64,000 nucleotides of DNA, taken from Embiotoca jacksoni (taxonomy: Eukaryota > Chordata > Actinopteri > Embiotocidae). This document shows, piece by piece, positions 23,810 through 35,700 of this stretch. Numbering within the stretch: the stretch's first letter is position 1; each line of letters starts with the position of its first letter. The stretch lies in NCBI GenBank assembly GCA_022577435.1, contig JAKOON010000053.1, positions 353,501-417,500 on the forward strand. The letters run 5' to 3'. A program made the translations under genes and the position numbers. The notes under the pieces were generated by a model. That model worked only from the letters and a program-made list of their open reading frames with translations. It had not been told where the DNA came from and did not search any database.

Positions 23810-23880
23810 GTGCGTGTGTATGTGTGTGTGTGTCTATCTATCTTATCTAGTAGGAGCAGGATTGAGACACAATGTGTGAC

Positions 23881-23913
<33 letters not shown>

Positions 23914-23929
23914 TTCTGTGAGTGTGAGT

Positions 23930-23971
<42 letters not shown>

Positions 23972-24014
23972 CTGTGAGTGTGAGTGTGTATGTGTGTATG
24001 TGTGTGTATCTGTG

Positions 24015-24049
<35 letters not shown>

Positions 24050-24109
24050 ATGTGTGTGTGTATGCGTGTGTATGCGTGTATGTATGTATGTATATGTGTG
24101 TGTGTGTGA

Positions 24110-24147
<38 letters not shown>

Positions 24148-24264
24148 ATGTGTGTGTGTATGCGTGTGTATGCGTGTATGTATGTATGTATATGTGTGTG
24201 TGTGTGAGTATGTGTGTGTGTGTGAGTATGTGTGTGTGTGTGAGTGTGTGTGTGTGAGTATGTG

Positions 24265-24302
<38 letters not shown>

Positions 24303-24333
24303 TATGTGTGTGTGTGTGAGTGTGTGTGTGTGA

Positions 24334-24410
<77 letters not shown>

Positions 24411-24411
24411 A

Positions 24412-24485
<74 letters not shown>

Positions 24486-27400
24486 TTCTGTGAGTGTGAG
24501 TGTGTGTGTGTGAGTATGTGTGTGTGTGTGTGTGTGTTACCTGAAGTAAAGCACTCCCAGACTGAGGCTGACTCCGGTGTCAGGAACCTGGATCGTCCCG
24601 TTGACCATCTCCACCTCCTGCTGCTTCACCGCGCAGGCCAACCGCGTCTCCCAGCCGATCACGAACTCACACGACACCTCATCGACACTTTCGCACAAAC
24701 AGGAAACACGATACTCGAAATAAACGGCTGAATATTTAAAAGAGTCACGTTTAAAAAAAACAAAAAAAAAACTTTTGAGGACCAATTTTGGGGAGAGGGT
24801 GGATTTAAAAAAACAAACACAGAATATAATGTCAAAAAGTAGACAAAATAAAGTAGAGGCGTAAATGTGTTTTAGTTTTGAATCAGGCTGTCGGCTTCAC
24901 ATTTATTGCACCAAAGCCTCCTCTGGGTTTAGTTGGTTTTTTTGTGTAATTTTGATTCACATCGGGGAAGAGCCCCGCCCCCTTCACACAGTTCACTCGT
25001 CCACCGGCAGCGCAGAGCCAGACCCTTAAAAACCCGCTGGATCCATTTAATAATCGAAACCTGAGCCGACGCGATCGGGTCGAGTCTGACGGTTCAGGTC
25101 GTAAATTACAAACTCGTGTTTTCAGACATTTAGAAAATACGTCATGATTTTCAAAAAGTGAAGGGCATTAAAAATGTGGCGCAGACGTTTTGAATATCCG
25201 CCGTTTCCACTCATTCCTGCACGTTTTTTTTTCAGCACACGTTCACGTTTATTTACTCGACGTACGCGGAGACGCACGATAATTCCAGGTGTCAACTACT
25301 GTACTTTTTATTTGTGCTCAGTAAACTACAAAAAGTTAAAAAAAAAAATACAAAGGGAGTCCTTGGATATGAATCTAATAAAGGAGTTACAGATTTGACC
25401 GACTTGTGACTGTGAATAACATTAAACCTGCCGAGAGAAGACCAACGTTTTGCAACGCACCTCAGATGACGAAAGTTTAACTTTAAATACAAACACTCCG
25501 TTTGGATATTAACCGCCGGTTAGAAAAATCCTGAATCAGAGAGCGCGTCAACGTCTCAGTGAAAATGTGTCTATCTGAGCATCGCGTGTTTTTTGTTTTT
25601 TTTGTTTTTACAACTTCCTTCTTGAAATATTCTCCTTATTCAATACAGTGATTTCATGTTAAAGTTTGCTTCTGTGTGAAGTCGACTTTTCTAGAAACTC
25701 TTCACGTTGAAAATGAAAAACGGATTTTATTCCGTTACCTGATGAGTTCCGGGTGTCCGACTGTGGAGCCGCAGCTCAGACGGATCACCGTCTTGGCCTT
25801 CTTGCCGTTACCGCAGACGTCGTCTCCTGCCGAGTAGCTGACGGAGATCTTTCCGTCTGCGGGGGGGGGGGGGGGGGGGGGGGGAGGACAGGGGGGGACA
25901 GGGGGGGAGTCAGGTGAGACGACGGCGATAAAACTTTTTCTCAAACGTTAAGCTGTGAGAGTCACGAGTAACTCGAAAAAGCAGATGGTAACAGATGTGC
26001 TGCAGAGGGATTTAGGATCGAAAACAACAACTGATAAACTCATGTTTACGTCGAAGCCTGCTCTGATTTCAGTTAAATAAACATTAAAAAAAAAATAAAA
26101 TAATAAAAAGCAGGAAAATATATTAAGAAAACATCCAGTCTGGGTAAAATGTCTTGTTTTAGCCACAGACTGTATAAAAGTTAACATAACATCTTGTGTC
26201 TGAAAAATGAGGCCTTAAGCTGCAGTACCACCGAGGGCCACTAGAGGTCGGCTCCAAAAAGCCTCCGTAGACTCCCATTCAAATTCTCTCCGAATTCTCA
26301 GTCATTAAAGTTTCTCCACGAGTAATTTCGGTGCTGTTAGCTGAAAGTCGCTTATTCTTTTTCGTTTTCTGGCGGTTCATCTGAAACTAGTCCCGTCGTT
26401 AATTAGAAAATAAGCTTCAAAAAGGGAGCGCGTCTGTTTGATTGACAGGCCTGTGGTGCAGTCAGGTTACGGCTATCGGTGGGCGGGGACGCAGCATCGT
26501 CGGGTTTTCCTATCAGATCGAGTCAGATCCTCCCCCCACCCCCTCAGCTCGCCCAAATATGGTCACTTCCTGCTCCGAACTAGCAAAGATGGCCGCCGAA
26601 CAAAATCGGAACTCCAGGTTTCATTACGGACGTTCACAAACCCGCCGGGTGACGTCGCTGCTGGTTGCCGCTTGGTTTCAGCATGACAATGTCAGATTTA
26701 CACAAACACCGACACCACTGTAGCATTATTGCGCCAAAAAAAAAAAAAAAGCCAGACTTCAAGCGACGGTGGAAATGAATTGGACTTGTTTGCCCACCGG
26801 TGTAGCTCATCTTCTGAGTGTAGACTCGGCCGAGGACGTCAGTTTTCGTCGCTGCCGCCGAGCGTCGGCACACGGTGGCTCCTTCCGGACAGTCGGTGAG
26901 CGCACCGTGGATACTCTGACACAGGTTGATGAAATACCTGAAGCAGAGAGAGAAAAAAAAAAAAAAGATTAATGCTATTTGGGTATTTTTTTTTGTAATT
27001 CTGGAGGAGATTTTTTTTTCTATAAAGTTAAAAATCCAACTATATATGGAAGAATATCTGCCACTTTTCAGGTGTACGTCTACCGTTTTTGTGAAAATTT
27101 CGACTAAGCAAATCACCTCGGGTTAGACAAACATTTCCCTCCTTCGGCTCCTCGCGTAAAGATTTTAAAAACGTGCACAAACAAACGTAATAAAACCAGT
27201 TTCCCCCGCTTAAAACGTACGCGTCTCCTTTGTGGCTGAACTTCCACGGCTCGGTGAGGGAGGACAGGGCTCGCAGGTCGTACGTCTGGTGCTGGCTGAC
27301 CAGCTTACACTCCATCTTCCTCGGGGGACAGACGGCGCTGGTGCGCCACTGGAAGGTTGCCGAGCAACCCACCGTCTCCGAGATCAGCTGCGGGGAGCCG

Positions 27401-28279
27401 TGGCCCGCCGACCGGTCGCAGGTGAACAATATGGAGGACTGACGCTTACCGGAGGCTGGAAGACGAGAGAGAGGTGAAGGAGAGAGAAGAGTCAGGGGGG
27501 GGGAGGCCATAAAATGCAACACAACTTTATATTACTCAGATCCTTATTTCCTTTTCTTTTTTTTTTACCTTTGGATTGTTATTTTTTTAATCCTTTTCTA
27601 AGTTGTATCTTTGTTCTGATCCAACTACTAATATCTAAGCTTGTTTTCTGTTTTCTTTCATTTAATTTTCTTAGATTGTTTATAAAACATTTATATATCT
27701 TTATATGTAAATGTAAATATATATATATATATATATATATAAAAAGCTGTAAAAAAAATATATATATATTAAAACATTTATATATATTTATATGTAAATG
27801 TAAATATATATATATAAAAAAGCTGTAAAAAATTTAAAAAAAAATAATGGCAAAAGTTTGACTGTAGAAGTTGCTGAAACTGACATAAGTTAAAAAAATA
27901 AAAGTATTTTGCATGATCAAGAAGGAAAAAGTGCCCGAATTCCCGGAGAGGAAGAAACAAATAATCATTTAACTGGACTTTTTTTTTATTATTATAAAAT
28001 TTGTAATAAAATTTCAAATTTTATTTAAAAAAAAAAAAAAAAAAAAAAAAATCAGTAGATAGTTGCAGTGGAGACAGACAAGAAATGTGGGGAAAGAGAG
28101 CAGAGCAGGGAACACGCCGAGTCAGGCTGTAAAGCGAATCAGACGACATCTGCGTACGCAGGAATGTGTTCTTCCAATATAAAATGATCCGATCGGCGAT
28201 GACGGGAAATAAAAACCTGAACGTAAAATATTTGTTCAGATCGTGATGTGTGTATTTGTAAAATGTGTTCAGCCTACTT

Positions 28280-28345
<66 letters not shown>

Positions 28346-31300
28346 AACACGTTATTTGTAAGAACCAAAAGTTACGCACTTAATTTTCATTTTTCATTTA
28401 ATTTTTCTATCTTTTTAACGTCTTACTAGTGATGTTTATATGTTTATTATGCTGATTTTAAATTGTAATTAAAATGTTTCTTTTCTGAATCTTTTAATCG
28501 ATTCTTACGATGTTGTTTTATTGTTGCCATTTTAACATTTTATTTCACCTCCATTTTTTTTTTTTTTACTGGTTTTACCTCATTTTTAAACTTATTGCTC
28601 TGTTTGTTTATTCGTTTGGTTATTTGCTTTTTTTTTTTCCTACGTTCGTACTGTTGCTCTGTCGCAAAGCTTGCATGACGGTTTCTATACAAAATAAAGC
28701 TGAGTTGAGTTGATGCATTTTTTTTTTTTTGGACTCTTTCTAAACCAATTTCTCTTTAAACAATTTCAACGAGGGACGTCAGAGGAAAAAGACTCGCCGC
28801 CGAGCCGTCACCTGCTTTGCAGAATCCCCACTTCCTGTCCGTGTCGTAGTCGGCAGTGGTGGCGCACCACTTCTTGCCGTCCGTCATGCCGTCTACGATG
28901 CACTCTGAGCGTGACTTCTTCATGGCAGTGAAGGGGAACACGCACACGTCTCCCTTAGAGGTCACTAAACAAAAAAGACACGAAAGGCATCAGCTACTTC
29001 TTCAACTGCTTTTCCTAGAAAAAAAGAATAAAGAATTGGATTTAAGGAGCGTTTACTCTAATGTCTTTTTAAGACGGTTTTAAAAAGTACAAAGTGAAGT
29101 CCGTCCTTCAGCCAAAAAAGTTTTATTTTTAGCCGTCAAATTAACTCTGGAAATTTGGATTTGGATTTCCGGGTTTATTTGTGCAGTTGAATATACTGCG
29201 TCTTTCTTTTCCCGGTCACCAAAAATTTGGGGCCTGTTGTCCAAATCGCAGAGAAGGAGGGGGCGGGACAACCGTGGGTTACTGGTGTCTGATTGGTCCG
29301 CCCTTAAGAGCGGCTGAGTCGACGCCTAATACGAGCCGAGTCACCCAGACCGTTCATTCACAGGGGAAGAAGAAAAAACCTGAATCCGCGAGCTGAATTA
29401 TTTACGAACACGTTCCCTCCGGCCTCAACGAGCCGTAACGACGGCGGCGGCGGCGGCGGCCTCACCTGGCGGGCAGGGGTCTCCTCCGCCGTACTGCATC
29501 AGCACCGCCTGCTCCTCGTGTTTGAAGTCCATCGTCATGGCCTGTCGGATCCCGAACGACGACGCCAACTTGTCCAAACCGGAGCCGGACACCCGGCAGA
29601 CGGCGCTCTGCTTGCAGGCCGGATCCACCACCGAGCCGCAGACGTTGATGCGGTACGTGCCGGAGCTCCCTTCAACCTGGGAGAAGACGACAACGATATC
29701 GCATAACGCATTTAAATCGTCGGGGCGGGACGAGCGAGAGGCCCGCTGCGAGGTCCGGCGGAGCTCACCTGGACTTCGCCGGAGAGGCTCGCCAGGTTGA
29801 AGGTGAACTGCAGCTGCGAGTTGGTGACCTGGCAGCCGCTGGCGTTAATGGCGTCGGAGCAGACCAACGGCGTCGCCCACTCGAACACGTACACGCATTC
29901 CTGCAGCCTCAGCATTTGCGGGGAGCCCTGGACACAGATTTGAAGAAAAATAATAATAATAATAATAATAATCAGCCGCTCGTTGGGGAAAATGAAAAAA
30001 AAGAAGGAAAAAAAAAAAAAAAGAATACGAGGGTAAATATTCCCGTCGTAAAGGCCTGACTGACCAGCTCCAGGCCTCTCTGGCAGGTGAAGATGATGGT
30101 GGAGGTGTAGTTCTGCGCCGGGTCCGCCGCACACTGGGTGGAGCTCTTGTAGGTGATGGACACTTCGTCCGTTTCATTTCGGACCGTCGGACCGTCGGTA
30201 GTCCGGCCGATATCCTGAAAAACAAAAACAAAAACAAAACAAGCATAAATTAAAAGAGAGAAAGAAAAAAAGACTTTCTGACTTCCAGATGTTTCCTGAA
30301 GATTTACCTCCAATTAAAAAAAGAAGAGCAGCTCTGGTCGGGTCACTTGTTGCTGATTAAATAATAAAGTATTCCTCACCTTTACAAACTGTCGTTAACT
30401 TTATGCAGAAGAAACTTAGAAAAGCCTCAACTCGCTGCCATTTCATTTCTAAATTGCCCATTTAAAGCTAAAACCGCTTCATTAACGTCAATTCAATTAA
30501 ATAATATAAGCAAAAAAAAAAAAAGATAAAGCAACAGCAAAACACACAAGGACGCAGAAGCTGTTATTGAGAAATTAAATGGAGGTTAATGTAGAATTTT
30601 ATTTATTTATTTTTTTAAACCAGTTTTGAACATTGTTATAGAGTTTTAGAAAGACGATGCTCATAACATAATATTTCAAATAATTCTCTGTAGGTCATTT
30701 ATTACATTATGTGTGTAAACAGACTGATTTGAGCCTTTTTCTAAAGCTGAAATAGTTATATTTCATACTTATTTTTGTTCACGCTAGGATCACGCTGTAA
30801 ACAAATCCTACGCAGAAAAAAGTGAAACTTCGGCATGTTTAAATTGTCCTTCATCTATCTCCTCAGTCAGCGGGTCTCACCACAGGCGGTCCGTTATCCG
30901 GGTCAATGCAGACGGCGGCTCCCGGAGGGCAGGTGACGCCGGGGATCGGGTTCAGAGGCTGACAGATGTTGATGTAGAAGTCCGGAGATTCGTCACTTTG
31001 ATCCACCGCTTCGTCTGAAAGGGAGAAACGGGAAAAACACGGATGAATCGGGATGAACGCGAAAATCGACAAATCGAAAGCTGCCGAGCGGTTTTTTGTT
31101 TTTTTTAACGTGAACGCTGGTCCCGCCGACGCACCTGTTGCCGTGTAGTACCCGCTGACGTGAATCAGAGGAGTCAGGTCGATGCGAGACGAGCCGCTCT
31201 GGACCGAGCATCTTATCTGACGATCAAACGGAAAATGAAATGAAAAAAATCCAGACTGAATACAGTTTGAAGGCTTCAAGGAATCCAACCACCTTATAAT

Positions 31301-32739
31301 TATCATAATTCTGTGATTTTTAGAACAAGACAATCAGACACGATCCTACTTTTTTCTTTTTTTTCCCCCTGTAAACTCTGTATTTCTTGTATAAACCTCG
31401 CTCTGTGGAAATAACTTCTTCGTTTGAAAGATGCACTTCTTCATAATATCCTGTAGTTATCTTTTAAGTATAACAACAATAAAGACACTGATGATAACGT
31501 CTTTTAAAAAGGGTTTTTCTTAGAGGATTCTTTTCTGTCGACAGTTATGACTGGGTTTTTTTTTAATCTACATTTTCTTTGATTTACAAAAGACAAGAAA
31601 CATTTTTTTTCCCCTTTTACTGACTTTAACAGTACAAAAAAAAAAAAAAAAAACACTAACCGGATGCTCGCAGACGAGGGGTGTGTGGAAGGAGAAGAAG
31701 TGTGAGCAGGTCTCCTGGTTGGAGGTGATGAGGACGGGCTCCGGCGGGGACGAGCCCATGTTGGACGGCCTGATGGAAAAAAAGACACAATGACAAACAT
31801 TTAGAAAACAGCTGGAAAATTATATTTCAGATGACAAATACATGACCGGAGTTACTGGACCGTTTAAAGTGTCCGAGCACTTGAAATAAATCACTGAAAA
31901 GGTCTTTTTTTTTTTTTTTTTTCAGGGAAAAATAAGTAAATATAGTGAATATATTTTGACCCTTTAGTGTTTAAAATATACTTTCATAATACTGTCTCGG
32001 TCACTTCCTGGATTCCATGAATTAAAAGCTGGAGGAAGCCTCAGACATCTGAAGTCTGCAAATATTCATGGACGTACTCGACGGAGGATTTAGAAGAATG
32101 CAGAAAAAAGTTCGTCCCCGAGGGGATAATAAATATTTAGGGCTTTGCTCTTATTGGCTCGTCTTAAAATTTGTATTTCACTGACTGAAAGTTTGAATGT
32201 AAAAACAAAACAAAAAAAGCCTTCAAACTCTGCACGCGCTGACTTTACCCGCATTAAATCGCAGCAATCCATATTTTTGAGGAGAAGATGCGATTACTTC
32301 GACGAGTAAATGGCACGACAAAAGAAATCTACTCATGCGCCCAAAATCAGCTGCAGAAGAAGAAGACGAACAATAAGAAGACGAAGGCGAGGGCGGCGGC
32401 GGCGGCGTCGGAGGCGGGGCTACCTGCAGATGAAGTGGACGACGGTGGTGTGCCGGACGTCGGGGTTCGCCGCGCAGGCACTCCCTCCTTCGTAGGTCAG
32501 CTCCAGGATGCGATCCCTGTACGAGAGCTTCCGGCTCACCCGACCGCCGCTGACCACCGTGTTGCCGCTCCGAATGCAAACGGCTGCAAGAAAACAAACA
32601 CGAACACGGAACGCTTTCAGAAAAAGATTTGAAATCTAAATCCGACCACTCTGATGTGGTTTTTTTTTTTTTTTTTGAGACCCAGAAAACCCGAGGAGGG
32701 AAAGAGGGACGGGAGATTTGTTGGTACTTTTTTTTAAAA

Positions 32740-32778
<39 letters not shown>

Positions 32779-35700
32779 GATGCCCTTGGATTTTTTTTTT
32801 TTTTTTTTTTTTTTTAACCATTTATGAGTTTTCAGCACTGTAAAACATGCAAATATATGTATAAAACAAATAATAATAATAAAAAAAAATTTAAAAAAAA
32901 CAATTTTTCCCATAATTGTCCATTTGGTCACCTGGTAAAAAGTCAATCATTTGAGGAGTTTTGAGTCTCTCGTTACTTTGATGAACACTCGTGACGCATG
33001 TCCTTTCATAAACCGTATGAATGCGTAAGCAAACACTAAACAGTAACCAGGAGACACCCGAAGGAGGGAACTCTCTGCTCTCATTCAAAGTGACGGTTCT
33101 AAATGTATAGAAGCGAGATAAATCTCTATTTTTGTTAAATGGAAATTTGAAGTTGGAGTTACAAAGAATATATCGGGTGGCTGTGGCTCAGTCGGTAGAG
33201 CGGGTTGCACACTAATCGGACGGTTGGTGGTTTGAGCCGCAGCTCCTCCTGTCCACATGCCTAAGTGTCCTCGAGCAAGACACTGAACCCTAAAATTGCT
33301 CCCGATGGTGTACCGTCGGTGTGTTGTAAGTCGCTTTGGATAAAAGCGTCAGCTGAATGAAATGTACTGTAATTGGAGAAACTGTGATTGAAAAGTCTGC
33401 AGGTGAAAAAAAAAAATCAACCAAAAGACAAAACTTAAATTCACCGACATTCATTCAAATCTAATAATAATAAAGTTTTATTTCTACAGCACTTTTCGAA
33501 ACAAAGTTATTGTTATCGATTTTTTTTTTGTTTTTGTAAACCCTCTGACGACATTGGTGACATAACCGAGTGACCTTTGAGCCCTGAAGAGAAATTATCT
33601 GCCGGTTGTGTAAGTCTGCAGGATATAAAAGACCACACAGAGTTCAGTTTGTTATATGTATATAAAAGACATAAAACTAAGAGATTCATCAATAAATTAT
33701 GTACCATTAAACCAATTCAAGTGATAATAAAGATAACGTCTGAGCTGTTGGAGCGCTTCTTTAAGTATTAATCATTGACTGTATATAAAAGTGTTCGCGG
33801 CTCCCGGGTCTGAAAAATGAGGCCCGATGCTGAAGTGCCTTAAGCTGCAATACCACCGAGTGCCACTAGAGGTCGTCTCCAAAAAAGCCTCCATAGACTC
33901 CCATTCAACGAGTCTCATGAAATTCAAAGTCAATAAATTCTTTCCGTAAGTTATCTCAGTGTTTTTAGCTAAAGTCGCTCCTTCTTTGAGTTTTCAGGAG
34001 GTCCATATGAAAATAATCCCTCATTAATTAGAAAATAAGCGTAAAAAAGACCTGTTTTTGGGGGGGGGCGTGTCTGTTTGATTGACAAGCCTGTGGCGCA
34101 GTCAGGTTACGGGGTTTCCCCAATCAGATCGTCCAAATATGGTCACTTCCTGCTCCGGACTAGCAAAGACGGCGCCGGCCAAAATGTGGAACTCCGTTTT
34201 TTTGGGGTTTTTTTTTCCATGACGGCCGTTTGACAAACCCGACTGGTGACGTCGCTGCTCGGTTGCCGCCCGGGTTTATTAATCGATAACCCGCCGACCG
34301 AACCCGGACGTACGTACGTACCCGTTTCCGGGTCGCAGCCGGCGTTGGTGATGTTTCCACAGATGTTCATGCGGAACATCTTCCTGTGGTCCTGGTGGTC
34401 GTACACGGTGTAACCTCCGTCCTTCATCAAGGAGTTCAGGTCAAACAAATGACCTGAGGGAGAAAGGTTCCACGTTAAAAAAAAACCTTTTTAAGATCCA
34501 CTTTCATACAAATATTAATTCGTCAACAGGTCGGAAAAGGTTTTATTTTCAAGTTTAAGTGGATGTGTTCGGTATATATATATATTTTTTTTTTGACGAG
34601 GTGTATCTGACCTGTGGCGGGGTTGGTGACTCGGCACTCGTCGTGCTCGGTGCTGTTTAACGGGCAGGCGGCGGCCGTCAGCCACAGGAAGGTGTACACG
34701 CAGCCCTCGATCTCGGAGATCAGAGTCGGCCGGGAGTTCTGGGTCGGACGAAAGGAAGAGTTGTGAAAAGATTATATGGACATTTCAATCCACGGAGTGA
34801 CACAACAACCCGGCCGGCGTTTTTTGTTGTTGTTGTTGTTGTTGTTTTTTAAACACAACTTCTAAACGAGAAGAAAAACAGAGTGATTATGTCGTCATTC
34901 AAATTTTGACACTATTTTTTTTTTTTTCCCCCGAGATTTTATTCGCCGTCTCGACATCTTTAAATGGAAGATATTTCTGCTGCGTTTTAAAACGCGTCGC
35001 CTCCACATAGTTTTTAACGTCTCCTCTCTGAAACTCGACCGAGGACAGATTGTTTTTTCGGGTCTGCGTCTTTTTAAAAAGGTGCGTCCAAAATCGGGTT
35101 GACCGTCTCTCTTCTGATTGGCCGACTCGGCCTTCAGTCAGTAAACGGCTGTTTTTCCTCCCAGACAAAAAAAAAAAAGGTTGGAAATATTAACAACCGT
35201 AGCGCCAAGTTTTTGTTTTTGTTTTCTTTACGACATTCAAATCTAAAGATGGCGACCGTAACAACATACTGATGTGCTCACCACTTTTTTATTGTCGCAC
35301 ATGAAGCGGATGACGCTGCTCTTGTTGCTGCTCCCGTCGGGACACGCCTGGCCGCCGGTGTACTGCAGCTTCAGGACCTTCCCGTCCCAGGTGGGTCCGG
35401 ACTCCAGCCGGCCCAGGTCCACGTACTGGTCTCCGGCCTTGACGCAGGACGCGGCGCCGGAGGGACACTTCCACGAGCCTAGGATAAAACGCGGGACGCA
35501 GATTTTGTAATTTAGCGTCCCGGCGAAAAACGAGAACGTAGCGATTCTCGCGTTATCGGCGTGTCGCGCACCGACCTCCCTGCTGCACCAGCGACCGGCA
35601 CACGTTGATGTAAAAGCGTTTGCCGGTGTCGTCGGTGGGGAGCTCCGCCTCCCAGTTCCTGGAGTCCAGAGCCAGCGGGGAGAGGTCGTACGAGTGGCCG

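Noticed and set aside
23583..24731. Several open frames rich in Cys-Val or His-Thr
   Set aside because: They are translations of the TG/CA tract.
33178..33250. A tRNA gene
   Set aside because: The A- and B-box-like sequences continue into the typical SINE body, and the clover-leaf is not intact.
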